Of a stretch of 64,000 bases of DNA, positions 16,959-25,724 are shown one piece after another; within the stretch, counting starts at the first letter, position 1, and each line of letters begins with the position of its first letter. Below the pieces are notes generated by a model. It saw only the letters and a list, made by a program, of their open reading frames with translations. It ran no database searches and was not told where the DNA came from. Source of the stretch: Mixta calida (GTDB lineage Bacteria > Pseudomonadota > Gammaproteobacteria > Enterobacterales > Enterobacteriaceae); assembly GCF_002953215.1 (NCBI RefSeq), contig NZ_CP026378.1, positions 3,206,540 to 3,270,539 on the forward strand. Direction: 5' to 3'. Position numbers and translations under genes: made by a program.

Positions 16959-18653
16959 ATGCTGAAACGTTCCGTTACCAGTTCTATCGCCCGCGCGCTG
17001 GCCGGCATCGTCATTCTTTCGGTGCTTTCCACAAGCCTGGCTCTGCTGACGCTTTCCGGCAGCCTGCGCGATGCGGAAATGATCAATCTTGCCGGCTCGC
17101 TGCGTATGCAAAGCTACCGCCTGGCCTGGGATTCCGATACCCATTCTCCCGAACTGGAAACGCATCTGTATGCGTATCAGCAGTCGCTGAATGCGCCGGT
17201 GTTGCAGCATCTGAACCGCTTTTACGTGCCGGAAAACGTGCGTAATCGTTACCGTCAGCTGAAAGTCAGCTGGCCCATGCTGCAGGCGGATCTGTTGAGT
17301 GGGGAGCCGCAGCGCTATTCGCAACATGTGGCAGGCTATGTCGGAGAGATCGACCGCTTTGTCTACGATCTGCAGCGCTATGCGGAACGCAAAATGCAGC
17401 TGGTGGCGCTGACCAGCGGCGTCGGCTTCATCGCTATTGTCGCGCTCGCCTTCTGGACGATTCGCCTGACGCGCCGTCAGGTGGTCAAGCCGCTTAATCG
17501 GCTGGTGCAGGCCAGCCGCTATATCGAACAGGGCAATTTCCACTATCCGCCGCTTGAGACGTCGCTGGAGAATGAGCTGGGCCTGCTGGCCAACGCGTTT
17601 AATCGCATGTCGGGCGAGCTGGAACGCCATTACAGCGAGCTGGAAAATACGGTGAAAGCGCGAACCGCCGATCTGCTGGTGGCGAATCAAACCATGACGA
17701 TCCTCTACGAGGCTTCGCAGGCGCTGGCGGTCAGCAGCCTGAGTCATCCAACGATTACCGAGGTGATGGAAATTGTGTTCAGCCGCGCGAAACTCACCGC
17801 GCTGGCGCTGGATGCCGGAGAAAGCTGGCAGTTCGCGTTGGGAACGCCGCAGCCCGATAAAACCTGGCAGCATTTAGCGCTGAAACAGGAGAATCAGCCC
17901 GGCGGCGAGCTGCGCTGGCAGGAAGGCGATCGACACACGCCCGCGCCGCTGATGCAGAGCGTCGGCAACCTGCTGTCGCGCGCCATCTGGATTCATCAGG
18001 CGCAAAAACAGCAGCAGCAGCTTCTGCTGATGGAGGAGCGCGCCACCATCGCGCGCGAATTGCACGATTCGCTGGCGCAGGCGCTGTCGTTTCTGCGCAT
18101 ACAGCTGACGTTGCTGAAGCGCACTATTACAACCGAGCAGCAGCCGGCGCAGCAGATCATCAGCGATTTCGATCAGGCGCTGGCGGAAGCCTATCGTCAA
18201 CTGCGCGAACTACTGAACACCTTTCGCCTGTCGGTGGATGAAGCCTGTCTGCCCGCAGCGCTACAGGCGATGCTGACGCCGCTGCAGCAACAAACTTCCG
18301 CCGAAATTGCGCTGACCTGCGCGTCAAGCTTTGACGCGCTGACGGCGCAGCAGCAGGTGCATGTGCTACAGATTGTGCGCGAAGCGGTGCTGAACGCGAT
18401 TCGCCACGCCGACGCCCGCCGTATTGAGGTAAGCTGCGTCACGCTGGAAAGCGGCGAACACCATATCACTATCAGCGATGACGGCTGCGGGCTCGATACC
18501 GTTGAGGAGCCGGCCGGGCACTATGGCCTGACGATTATGCATGAGCGGGCGCAGCGGCTCGGCGGAACACTGCAAATGGAAACTACGCCTGCTGCCGGAA
18601 CGCGGCTGCTGCTGCGCTTTCCGATGCAGGCGACAGAAACCGTGACGGGGTAA
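16959..18653 (+). CDS. narQ: Nitrate/nitrite sensor histidine kinase NarQ
   Basis: Membrane sensor kinase, 564 residues (E. coli 566). Order: TM1 (about 12-33), periplasmic sensor beginning with the nitrate-binding P-box (residues 36-54, with the key Arg49 in SLRMQSYRL), TM2 (about 145-167), HAMP (about 170-225), a signalling/GAF-like region, and a HisKA_3 transmitter with His369 (ARELHDSLAQ) and an ATPase domain (HADARRIEV, SDDGCGLD, GHYGLTIMHERA). Start set at the ATG at 16959; an in-frame TTG at 16929 would add 10 residues with no family match. It lies 59 bases before narP. Similarity is to NarQ, not NarX, so it is the sole nitrate sensor here. Confidence 0.94.
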   Translation: MLKRSVTSSIARALAGIVILSVLSTSLALLTLSGSLRDAEMINLAGSLRMQSYRLAWDSDTHSPELETHLYAYQQSLNAPVLQHLNRFYVPENVRNRYRQLKVSWPMLQADLLSGEPQRYSQHVAGYVGEIDRFVYDLQRYAERKMQLVALTSGVGFIAIVALAFWTIRLTRRQVVKPLNRLVQASRYIEQGNFHYPPLETSLENELGLLANAFNRMSGELERHYSELENTVKARTADLLVANQTMTILYEASQALAVSSLSHPTITEVMEIVFSRAKLTALALDAGESWQFALGTPQPDKTWQHLALKQENQPGGELRWQEGDRHTPAPLMQSVGNLLSRAIWIHQAQKQQQQLLLMEERATIARELHDSLAQALSFLRIQLTLLKRTITTEQQPAQQIISDFDQALAEAYRQLRELLNTFRLSVDEACLPAALQAMLTPLQQQTSAEIALTCASSFDALTAQQQVHVLQIVREAVLNAIRHADARRIEVSCVTLESGEHHITISDDGCGLDTVEEPAGHYGLTIMHERAQRLGGTLQMETTPAAGTRLLLRFPMQATETVTG

Positions 18654-18712
18654 CCCTTCGTTATCATTTTTATTTAGTCAGCCGACGCTGGCGCTCTACG
18701 CCTGGGAGTACC

Positions 18713-19345
18713 ATGGACAATCGACATTTTACCGTGATGCTGGTGGACGATCATCCGCTGATGCGGCGGGGGATCCGTCAGCTGCTGGAGCTGAACAGCC
18801 ATTTTGACGTCGTCGCCGAGGCCAATAACGGCACCGAGGCGCTGGCGGAGGCCAGCCGGCTGTCGCCGGACGTTATTCTGCTGGATCTGCATATGAAAGG
18901 CATGTCCGGCCTCGATACGCTGAAGGCGTTGCGCAATGAAGGCGTGGCGGCGCGCATTCTGGTGCTGACCGTCTCCGACACGCGCAGCGATATCTACGCC
19001 ATGCTGGACGCCGGCGCGGACGGCTACCTGTTGAAAGACAGCGAGCCGGAGGTGCTGTTGCAGCAGATTATCGACGGCGCGCAGGGCGCTAACGTTTACA
19101 GCAGCGTGGTGCGCGACTATCTGGTGACCCGCGCCCACAGCGCCAATCCGTTCGAGACGCTGACCGAGCGCGAACTGGACGTGCTGCAGGAAGTGGCGCG
19201 CGGTCTTTCTAATAAAGAGATTGCGGCCGCGCTGCATATTTCGGAAGAGACGGTAAAGGTGCATATTCGCAACTTCCTGCGTAAGCTGGATGTGCGTTCG
19301 CGCGTAGCCGCGACCGTGCTGTGGCTGGAGAATAAGCATCGCTGA
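18713..19345 (+). CDS. narP: Nitrate/nitrite response regulator NarP
   Basis: Response regulator of the NarL/FixJ type, 210 residues: receiver domain with Asp12/Asp13 and phosphoacceptor Asp58 (LLDLHMKG), then a LuxR-type DNA-binding domain (LTERELDVLQEVARGLSNK). The segments [28 protein letters not shown] and VKVHIRNFLRKLDVRSRVAATVLWL match E. coli NarP rather than NarL. It follows narQ in the same direction at 59 bases and probably forms a narQP operon, whereas in E. coli the two genes are unlinked. NarP binds only 7-2-7 sites, of which candidates exist upstream of narG and narK. Confidence 0.93.
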   Translation: MDNRHFTVMLVDDHPLMRRGIRQLLELNSHFDVVAEANNGTEALAEASRLSPDVILLDLHMKGMSGLDTLKALRNEGVAARILVLTVSDTRSDIYAMLDAGADGYLLKDSEPEVLLQQIIDGAQGANVYSSVVRDYLVTRAHSANPFETLTERELDVLQEVARGLSNKEIAAALHISEETVKVHIRNFLRKLDVRSRVAATVLWLENKHR

Positions 19346-19389
19346 TCGCTTCGTGTCATAACGCCCCGCGTTTCGGCACGATAATTTAC

Positions 19390-19418
19390 ATTTTCTCCTC
19401 TTTTTCTCCACGATTCTT
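19390..19418 (+). promoter_or_regulatory. BaeR-type box upstream of acrD
   Basis: TTTTTCTCCACGATTCTT at 19401-19418 matches 14 of 18 positions of the published BaeR box TTTTTCTCCATDATTGGC. An extra TTTTCTCC copy lies 11 bases earlier, giving direct repeats one helical turn apart as expected for an OmpR-family regulator. E. coli acrD is controlled by BaeSR. The box is 162 bases before the acrD start codon. Confidence 0.6.
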
Positions 19419-19487
19419 CTTCCGGGGACGCGTAAAGTGATGCGATATCCGATCGCACTGAATCGATTAACAAATCACCCAGCATAG

Positions 19488-19523
19488 CCTGCCCGTCGCG
19501 ACGTCAACGCGACCGGCAGGTTT
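19488..19523 (+). terminator. Hairpin with T-run between narP and acrD
   Basis: Stem CCTGCC-GTCGCG paired with CGCGAC-GGCAGG (one or two unpaired bases), 7-base loop, then TTTGTT. It may end narQP, but the BaeR-type box lies before it, so it would also sit in the acrD leader, where it could act as an attenuator. Confidence 0.5.
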
Positions 19524-19562
19524 GTTCCCGTTGATAACATCGTATTGAGGAGTGCCGCTGTA

Positions 19563-22500
19563 ATGGCGAATTTTTTTATTGACCGCCCAATCTTTGCCTG
19601 GGTGTTGGCAATAATGATGTGCCTGACCGGCGCGCTGGCGATTATCTCATTACCGGTGGAACAGTATCCCGATCTCGCGCCGCCCAACGTGCGCATTACG
19701 GCAAATTATCCCGGCGCCTCGGCGGAGACGCTGGAAAATACGGTGACGCAGATTATCGAGCAGAGCATGACCGGCATCGATAACCTGATGTATATGTCGT
19801 CGCAGAGCAGTAACACCGGCCAGATGACCATTACCCTCACCTTTTCTGCCGGCACCAACCCCGATGAAGCGCGTCAACAGGTGCAGAACCAGTTACAGTC
19901 GGCCCTGCGCAAACTGCCACAGGCGGTGCAGCAGCAGGGCGTGACGGTGAATAAAACCGGCGAAAGCAATATTCTGATGCTGGCGTTTGTCTCTACTGAC
20001 GGCAGTATGGATAAGCAGGATATCGCCGACTATGTCGCCAGTAATATTCAGGACCCCCTCAGCCGCATCAGCGGCGTCGGCCAGGTGGACGCCTACGGCA
20101 CCCAGTATGCGATGCGTATCTGGCTCGATCCCAACAAGCTGATTAACTATTCGCTCACCACGCAGGATGTGGTAAGCGCGATTGAATCGCAGAACAGTCA
20201 GGTCGCGGTGGGTCAGGTCGGCGGCACGCCGTCGGTCGATAACCAGGCGCTGAACGCCACGGTTAACTCGCAGTCGCTGCTGCAAACGCCGGAACAGTTT
20301 AAAGCGATTACGCTGCGCACCAACCGCGACGGCTCGGTGGTGACGCTGGGCGACGTGGCGGAGGTGGCGCTGGGCGCGGAGAAATATGACTACCTCAGCC
20401 GCTATAACGGTATGGCGGCCTCCGCCCTGGGCGTAAAGCTCGCCTCCGGCGCCAACGAGCTGGAGACCGATCGTCTGGTGCGCGCGCGCGTCGAGGAGCT
20501 GTCGCGCTACTTCCCGCATGGCCTGGAGGCGAAAGTCGCCTATGAGACCACGCCGTTCGTCACCGCCTCGATCCGCGACGTGGTGAAAACCCTGCTGGAA
20601 GCGGTGCTGCTGGTCTTCCTGGTGATGTATCTGTTTATGCAGAACTTCCGCGCCACCCTGATCCCAACAATAGCGGTGCCGGTGGTGCTGCTGGGCACCT
20701 TCTCGGTGCTTTACCTCTGCGGCTTCAATATCAATACACTGACCATGTTCGCGATGGTGCTGGCGATCGGCCTGCTGGTGGATGACGCCATCGTGGTAGT
20801 GGAAAACGTCGAGCGCATTATGAGCGAAGAAGGCCTGTCGCCGCGCGAGGCCACCCGTAAATCGATGGGGCAAATTCAGGGCGCGCTGGTGGGCATTACA
20901 TTGGTGCTTTCCGCCGTGTTTGTGCCGATGGCCTTTTTCGGCGGCACCGTCGGCGCGATTTACCGTCAGTTCTCGATCACCGTGGTGTCGGCGATGGTGC
21001 TGTCGGTGCTGGTGGCGATGATTTTAACGCCTGCGCTCTGCGCCTCACTGCTGAAGCCGGTGGCGCCAGGCCATCATCACCAACGGCGCGGCTTCTTCGG
21101 CTGGTTTAACCGCATGTTCGCGCGCAATACCCAGCGCTATGAACGCGGCGTAGGGAAAATTCTGCATCAAACCGGACGCTGGCTGCTGATCTACCTTGCG
21201 ATTATCGGTCTGATGGCGTTTCTGTTTCTGCGTCTGCCCACCTCTTTCCTGCCGCTGGAAGATCGCGGCATCTTTACGACGCAGGTGCAGCTGCCGCCCG
21301 GCTCGACGCAGCAGCAGACGCTGAAGGTCGTGGAAAAGGCGGAAAGCTATTACATGACCCACGAGAAAGAGAATATCGAATCGGTATTCGCTACCGTCGG
21401 TTCCGGCCCCGGCGGCAACGGTCAGAACGTGGCGCGCCTGTTTGTGCGGCTAAAAGACTGGGAGATGCGCGCCGACGCCGATCGATCCTCGTTCGCGATT
21501 ATTGAACGCGCCACCAAAGCCTTCCGCCAAATTAAAGAGGCGGGCGTCATCGCCAGCAGTCCGCCCGCCATCACCGGCATGGGCAGCTCCGCCGGTTTCG
21601 ATATGCAATTACAGGATCATGCCGGGATTGGACATACGCAGCTGATGGCGATGCGCGATCGGCTGCTGGCGCTGGCGTCGCAGGACTCGCGCCTGGCGCG
21701 CGTGCGCCACAACGGGCTGGATGACAGCCCGCAGCTGCGCATCGATATCGATCAGCGCAAGGCGCAGGCGCTGGGCGTCTCTATCGACGATATTAACGAT
21801 ACGCTGAAAACCGGCTGGGGCTCGACCTACGTGAACGACTTCCTCGATCGGGGACGCGTGAAAAAGGTTTATGTGCAGGCGGCGGCGAAATATCGCATGC
21901 TGCCGGATGACATTAACAAATGGTACGTGCGCAACAGCTCAGGCGGCATGGTGCCGTTCAGCGCCTTCGCCAAAACCAGCTGGGAAACCGGATCGCCGCG
22001 CCTGGAGCGCTATAACGGCTACGCGTCGCTGGAAATTGTCGGCGAGGCGGCGCCCGGCGTGAGTACCGGCACCGCGATGAACGTGATGGAGCAACTGGTG
22101 AGCCAGCTGCCGCTCGGCGTCGGCCTGCAATGGACTGGCGCCTCTTTACAGGAGCGGCTTTCCGGCTCGCAGGCGCCGGTGCTCTACACTATTTCGCTGC
22201 TTGTCGTCTTCCTCTGCCTGGCGGCGCTTTATGAGAGCTGGTCGATTCCGTTCGCCGTGATGCTGGTGGTGCCGCTGGGCGTAGTGGGCGCGCTGATCGC
22301 CACCTGGGCGCGCGGGCTGGAAAACGATGTCTATTTCCAGGTCGGGCTGCTGACGGTCATCGGCCTGTCGGCGAAAAACGCCATCCTGATCGTCGAGTTC
22401 GCCAACGATATCAACCGTCGCGGCGGCGATCTGCTCGCCGCCACATTAGAAGCCTCGCGCCAGCGTCTGCGTCCGATATTAATGACTTCGCTGGCGTTTG

Positions 22501-22685
22501 TTTTCGGCGTGCTGCCGATGGCGATCAGCAACGGAGCGGGGTCAGGCAGTCAGCATGCCGTCGGCACCGGCGTGATGGGCGGCATGATTTCCGCTACGCT
22601 GCTGGCGATATTTTTCGTGCCGTTATTTTTTGTATTAATCCGACGCCGCTTCCCGTTAAAAATAAAGCCGACGGAAAGCGCGTAA
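19563..22685 (+). CDS. acrD: Multidrug efflux RND pump AcrD
   Basis: Inner-membrane RND proton/drug antiporter, 1040 residues (E. coli AcrD 1037). It exports aminoglycosides and other polar drugs together with the AcrA adaptor and TolC in E. coli. Layout: TM1, porter domain, TM2-6 with the proton-relay acidic pair in [14 protein letters not shown]7, second porter domain, TM8-12 with the relay lysine in [13 protein letters not shown]. It matches AcrD rather than AcrB from the N-terminus ([16 protein letters not shown]). The ATG at 19563 has GAGGAG upstream; an open frame 6 codons longer has no support. No adaptor gene is adjacent, as in E. coli. Confidence 0.95.
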   Translation: MANFFIDRPIFAWVLAIMMCLTGALAIISLPVEQYPDLAPPNVRITANYPGASAETLENTVTQIIEQSMTGIDNLMYMSSQSSNTGQMTITLTFSAGTNPDEARQQVQNQLQSALRKLPQAVQQQGVTVNKTGESNILMLAFVSTDGSMDKQDIADYVASNIQDPLSRISGVGQVDAYGTQYAMRIWLDPNKLINYSLTTQDVVSAIESQNSQVAVGQVGGTPSVDNQALNATVNSQSLLQTPEQFKAITLRTNRDGSVVTLGDVAEVALGAEKYDYLSRYNGMAASALGVKLASGANELETDRLVRARVEELSRYFPHGLEAKVAYETTPFVTASIRDVVKTLLEAVLLVFLVMYLFMQNFRATLIPTIAVPVVLLGTFSVLYLCGFNINTLTMFAMVLAIGLLVDDAIVVVENVERIMSEEGLSPREATRKSMGQIQGALVGITLVLSAVFVPMAFFGGTVGAIYRQFSITVVSAMVLSVLVAMILTPALCASLLKPVAPGHHHQRRGFFGWFNRMFARNTQRYERGVGKILHQTGRWLLIYLAIIGLMAFLFLRLPTSFLPLEDRGIFTTQVQLPPGSTQQQTLKVVEKAESYYMTHEKENIESVFATVGSGPGGNGQNVARLFVRLKDWEMRADADRSSFAIIERATKAFRQIKEAGVIASSPPAITGMGSSAGFDMQLQDHAGIGHTQLMAMRDRLLALASQDSRLARVRHNGLDDSPQLRIDIDQRKAQALGVSIDDINDTLKTGWGSTYVNDFLDRGRVKKVYVQAAAKYRMLPDDINKWYVRNSSGGMVPFSAFAKTSWETGSPRLERYNGYASLEIVGEAAPGVSTGTAMNVMEQLVSQLPLGVGLQWTGASLQERLSGSQAPVLYTISLLVVFLCLAALYESWSIPFAVMLVVPLGVVGALIATWARGLENDVYFQVGLLTVIGLSAKNAILIVEFANDINRRGGDLLAATLEASRQRLRPILMTSLAFVFGVLPMAISNGAGSGSQHAVGTGVMGGMISATLLAIFFVPLFFVLIRRRFPLKIKPTESA

Positions 22686-22725
22686 TTAGAAATAATTTTA
22701 ATGCATTAAAGATGCATAAATAATA

Positions 22726-22756
22726 AAGGCAGCCGATTGCTCGGCTGCCTTATTTA
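22726..22756 (+). terminator. Terminator of acrD
   Basis: Perfect 11-bp stem AAGGCAGCCGA/TCGGCTGCCTT with a TTGC loop, followed by ATTTATTTG; 40 bases after the acrD stop codon. Confidence 0.85.
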
Positions 22757-22824
22757 TTTGATTATGGACTGTCAGATGCAAAGACGATTGCTGTGTTCGT
22801 CACGCTTCTCTTTATAGGGCTTAA

Positions 22825-22884
22825 TTACTTGCGTAACATCGCGTCGATAAAGTCTTTCCAGTTCCCCAGTTCTAATTCAATCAT
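22825..22884 (-). CDS. ypfM: Microprotein YpfM (19 residues)
   Basis: A 20-codon minus-strand frame encodes MIELELGNWKDFIDAMLRK. As I recall it, E. coli YpfM is MIERELGNWKDFIEVMLRK and is encoded at the same place, between acrD and yffB, so only three residues differ. A GAGAGG ribosome-binding site lies 6 bases before the ATG. Start, length, stop and locus are all conserved. The peptide is amphipathic and has no signal or membrane segment. Its function is unknown; it is strongly expressed in E. coli proteomic/tagging surveys as far as I recall. The gene is too short for routine gene finders. Confidence 0.88.
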   Translation of the reverse strand: MIELELGNWKDFIDAMLRK

Positions 22885-23178
22885 ATCTACCTCTCTTGTT
22901 ATTAAGGCTTATTTTACGCCCGTTTTTGCAGCAAGTGAATACGCTGTTTCTGATATTGCTATCGGAAAAAGTCTGAAAAACTTTAGTAATTTATTAAAAT
23001 GAGAGCTGACGCACAATTCAGCAAATTAATTAATTCCTTTAATGATTAATTAAATAATTCCTGAGGTTTGAAACGCTTTATCAAACGTTTTGCTCTGCTT
23101 CGCCGGGAAGGGTTTCTGGATCGGAACCACAAGGTAAGGCATTATTCATTAAAGATATTTTTAAAAATGAGACCAAAA

Positions 23179-23562
23179 ATGACACAAAATCAGCCACCTG
23201 CTCTTTTTACCCTCTATGGCATTAAAAATTGCGACACGATCAAAAAAGCGCGTCGCTATCTGGACGCGCAGAATGTCGAGCATCTTTATCACGACTACCG
23301 CGCGGATGGGTTAACGGCCGAACGACTGCAACACTTTATCGCTACGCTGGGCTGGCAGGCGCTGTTGAACACGCGCGGCACGACATGGCGCAAGCTGTCA
23401 GAAGAGGAAAAAGCGGCCATCGACAACGCGGACGCGGCGGCGGCACTGATGCTGGCGCAGCCCGCGCTGATCAAACGGCCATTGCTCGCCGCCGCAGACG
23501 GATCTATGCTGCTGGGTTTTAACGAAACCGACTACCAGCAGTTTATTCAGGAGAAGTCATAA
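23179..23562 (+). CDS. yffB: ArsC/Spx-family protein YffB
   Basis: Small thioredoxin-fold protein of the ArsC-like family, about 127 residues. The active-site region is [16 protein letters not shown], with a single cysteine in the position of the ArsC nucleophile; the conserved RGTTWRKL and IKRPLL (cis-proline) segments follow. E. coli YffB binds glutathione but has no proven arsenate reductase activity. The start is uncertain: ATG at 23179 gives an 8-residue extension over E. coli, ATG at 23167 gives 12; neither has a good ribosome-binding site, and the open frame continues upstream. It is 1 base before dapE and surely co-transcribed with it. The 23000-23178 leader is AT-rich and otherwise featureless. 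Confidence 0.85.
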   Translation: MTQNQPPALFTLYGIKNCDTIKKARRYLDAQNVEHLYHDYRADGLTAERLQHFIATLGWQALLNTRGTTWRKLSEEEKAAIDNADAAAALMLAQPALIKRPLLAAADGSMLLGFNETDYQQFIQEKS

Positions 23563-23563
23563 T

Positions 23564-24691
23564 ATGTATTGTCCGGTCATTGAGCTGGCGCAGCAGCTCA
23601 TTCGTCGCCCTTCACTCAGCCCGGACGATGCCGGCTGTCAGGCGCTTATGATTGAACGCCTGCAAAAGATTGGCTTCACTGTCGAGCCGGTTAACATTGC
23701 CGATACGCAAAATTTTTGGGCGTGGCGCGGACAGGGCGAAACTCTGGCCTTCGCAGGTCATACCGACGTGGTGCCGCCCGGTGACGTCAGCCGCTGGATC
23801 AACCCGCCCTTTGAGCCCACTATCCGCGACGGCATGCTGTTTGGGCGCGGCGCCGCCGATATGAAAGGCTCGCTGGCGGCGATGGTAGTGGCGGCGGAGC
23901 GTTTTGTCGCCGCTAACCCGCATCATCGCGGACGCCTGGCGTTTCTTATTACCTCCGATGAAGAGGCGAACGCCACGCACGGCACTGTCAAGGTGGTGGA
24001 ACATCTGATGGCGCGCAACGAGCGGCTTGATTACTGTCTGGTAGGCGAACCATCCAGCACCGTGCAGGTGGGCGACGTGGTGAAAAACGGCCGTCGCGGC
24101 TCGATTACCGCTAACCTGACGATCCATGGCGTGCAGGGCCACGTCGCCTATCCACACCTGGCGGATAATCCGGTGCATCGCGCCCTGCCCGCGCTGAACG
24201 AACTGGTCGCCACCGAATGGGATCGCGGCAACGAATTTTTCCCGCCGACCAGCATGCAGATCGCCAATGTGCAGGCGGGCACCGGCAGCAACAACGTGAT
24301 TCCGGGCGAGCTGTTCGTCCAGTTCAACTTCCGCTTCAGCACCGAGCTGACCGACAGCGATATCCGCCAGCGCGTCGAGGCGCTGCTGGAACGTCACCAG
24401 CTGCCCTATACGCTCGAATGGAAACTCTCCGGCCAGCCGTTTCTGACCTCGCGCGGCCGCCTGGTGGATGCGGTAATCAACGCCGTTGAGCACTATACTG
24501 AAACCAGGCCTGAGTTGCAGACCACGGGCGGCACTTCCGATGGCCGTTTTATCGCCCGCATGGGCGCCCAGGTGGTTGAACTGGGCCCGGTGAACGCCAC
24601 CATCCATAAAATTAATGAGTGCGTGAAGGCGTCCGACCTGCAGCTGCTGAGCCGTATGTATCAACGCATTATGGAACAACTGATCGCATAA
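23564..24691 (+). CDS. dapE: Succinyl-diaminopimelate desuccinylase
   Basis: Zinc peptidase of the M20 family, 375 residues as in E. coli. It removes succinate from N-succinyl-LL-2,6-diaminopimelate in the lysine/peptidoglycan precursor pathway. The two-metal site is visible: His in [11 protein letters not shown], the bridging Asp in [10 protein letters not shown], the catalytic Glu pair in [11 protein letters not shown], Glu in VGEPSS and the last His in [11 protein letters not shown]. Homodimerisation segment lies about 180-290. It follows yffB directly and is followed by ypfN at 22 bases, an arrangement conserved in enterobacteria. dapA of the same pathway is encoded further along this window. 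Confidence 0.97.
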   Translation: MYCPVIELAQQLIRRPSLSPDDAGCQALMIERLQKIGFTVEPVNIADTQNFWAWRGQGETLAFAGHTDVVPPGDVSRWINPPFEPTIRDGMLFGRGAADMKGSLAAMVVAAERFVAANPHHRGRLAFLITSDEEANATHGTVKVVEHLMARNERLDYCLVGEPSSTVQVGDVVKNGRRGSITANLTIHGVQGHVAYPHLADNPVHRALPALNELVATEWDRGNEFFPPTSMQIANVQAGTGSNNVIPGELFVQFNFRFSTELTDSDIRQRVEALLERHQLPYTLEWKLSGQPFLTSRGRLVDAVINAVEHYTETRPELQTTGGTSDGRFIARMGAQVVELGPVNATIHKINECVKASDLQLLSRMYQRIMEQLIA

Positions 24692-24713
24692 GCGTCCCTC
24701 AGGAGGAGCCATC

Positions 24714-24905
24714 ATGGAATGGGTAAAAGAGTACTGGTGGATCATTGTGATCCTGTTGCTGGTCGGCGTGCTGATGAACGTCTATAAGGATTTGAAGCGT
24801 ATCGACCATAAGAAATATATGGCTAATAAGCCCGATCTGCCGCCCCATCGCGATTTCAACGATAAGTGGGACGATGATGACGACTGGCCAAACAAGAAGA
24901 AATAG
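24714..24905 (+). CDS. ypfN: UPF0370 membrane protein YpfN
   Basis: Small protein of 63 residues with one N-terminal membrane helix (about residues 7-26, [17 protein letters not shown]) and a charged tail containing DDDDDW and a lysine-rich end. It matches the enterobacterial YpfN family (UPF0370), of unknown function. AGGAGG precedes the ATG, a strong ribosome-binding site. It lies directly after dapE. Confidence 0.9.
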   Translation: MEWVKEYWWIIVILLLVGVLMNVYKDLKRIDHKKYMANKPDLPPHRDFNDKWDDDDDWPNKKK

Positions 24906-24913
24906 TCCCGACA

Positions 24914-24932
24914 GGGGCAGCGTGGCTGCCCC
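24914..24932 (+). terminator. Hairpin after ypfN
   Basis: 8-bp stem GGGGCAGC/GCTGCCCC with a GTG loop, 8 bases after the ypfN stop and 9 before the end of convergent ypfH. The tail TTCCCC is a poor T-run. Confidence 0.5.
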
Positions 24933-24941
24933 TTCCCCGCC

Positions 24942-25640
24942 TTACATCAGCGTAATAACATCACTCTCCCTCGGCTTACCGCCGCTTAACGCCTCTTCAA
25001 AGTAGCGGCGCGGCACGGTATAGCGCAGATGATCCAGCGCCAGATTCATACTGCGCTGGTCGATAGCGTGTGGCAGGTCCTCAACAATATCCAGCGTCAC
25101 GTCGCCTCCCAGCGCGGTCAGACGCGCCGCCGCCTGCTGCGCCAGCTCCGCCTGATAGATCTCATCGTCCTGGCCATGGATCAGATGGATAGTGGTTTTT
25201 GCCGTCGCCTGTTCCGGCAGGCTGGCGTAGCGTCCGCTAAACGCTACGATGCGACCGGCCAACGCCGGCTGCGCCTTGCTGCCCTCCAGCACCATGACGC
25301 TGCCCTGAGAAAACCCAATCAGCGCCGTGGCCTCTGGCGCAATGCCGGTTTGCTGCTGCCACTCGCTGACCGACCGCAGAAACTGCGGCATCGCTTCATC
25401 CACGCGCTGCTGTAAGCTGGCGTCGTTCAGAGCCGTTTCGCTGTACCACTGACGGCCCGGCGCCTGACCGCCCGGTTCCGGGCCGCCGACGCTGATCACC
25501 AGCGCCTGAGGGTAAACCTCGGCAAACCAGCCGCCAATCTCGCCCATGGCAACCGGGTTATCGCCGGCGGCGTGGTAGAGCAGAAACAGCTGCTGCGGCG
25601 GCGTGGATGGATTCTGTACGACAACATAGCTCAGATTCAT
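24942..25640 (-). CDS. ypfH: Carboxylesterase/phospholipase-family hydrolase YpfH
   Basis: Alpha/beta-hydrolase of the carboxylesterase/phospholipase family, 232 residues, the same length as E. coli YpfH, for which esterase activity has been reported. Nucleophile elbow GFSQGSVM contains the catalytic serine, followed by the Asp in HGQDDEIY and His in DLPHAID. No signal peptide, so cytoplasmic. The ATG at 25640 has AGGAGA upstream; the open frame extends 19 codons further without family support. It is followed by... no co-oriented gene, and lies 84 bases after tmcA in the same direction. Confidence 0.9.
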   Translation of the reverse strand: MNLSYVVVQNPSTPPQQLFLLYHAAGDNPVAMGEIGGWFAEVYPQALVISVGGPEPGGQAPGRQWYSETALNDASLQQRVDEAMPQFLRSVSEWQQQTGIAPEATALIGFSQGSVMVLEGSKAQPALAGRIVAFSGRYASLPEQATAKTTIHLIHGQDDEIYQAELAQQAAARLTALGGDVTLDIVEDLPHAIDQRSMNLALDHLRYTVPRRYFEEALSGGKPRESDVITLM

Positions 25641-25724
25641 ATCATCTCCTCTCTTCCCTTTAAGCGTAGATGATGATTCACGCCTGCCCGCTTTCATCTC
25701 TGTGTCAGAGGTGCCGTTGCCTTA

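Noticed and set aside
22793-23002. 69-codon plus-strand frame after acrD
   Set aside because: It lacks a ribosome-binding site and overlaps ypfM on the other strand, which has much better support.
23612-24745. 377-codon open frame antisense to dapE
   Set aside because: Same reason: a complete mirror of a conserved gene with no recognisable protein.
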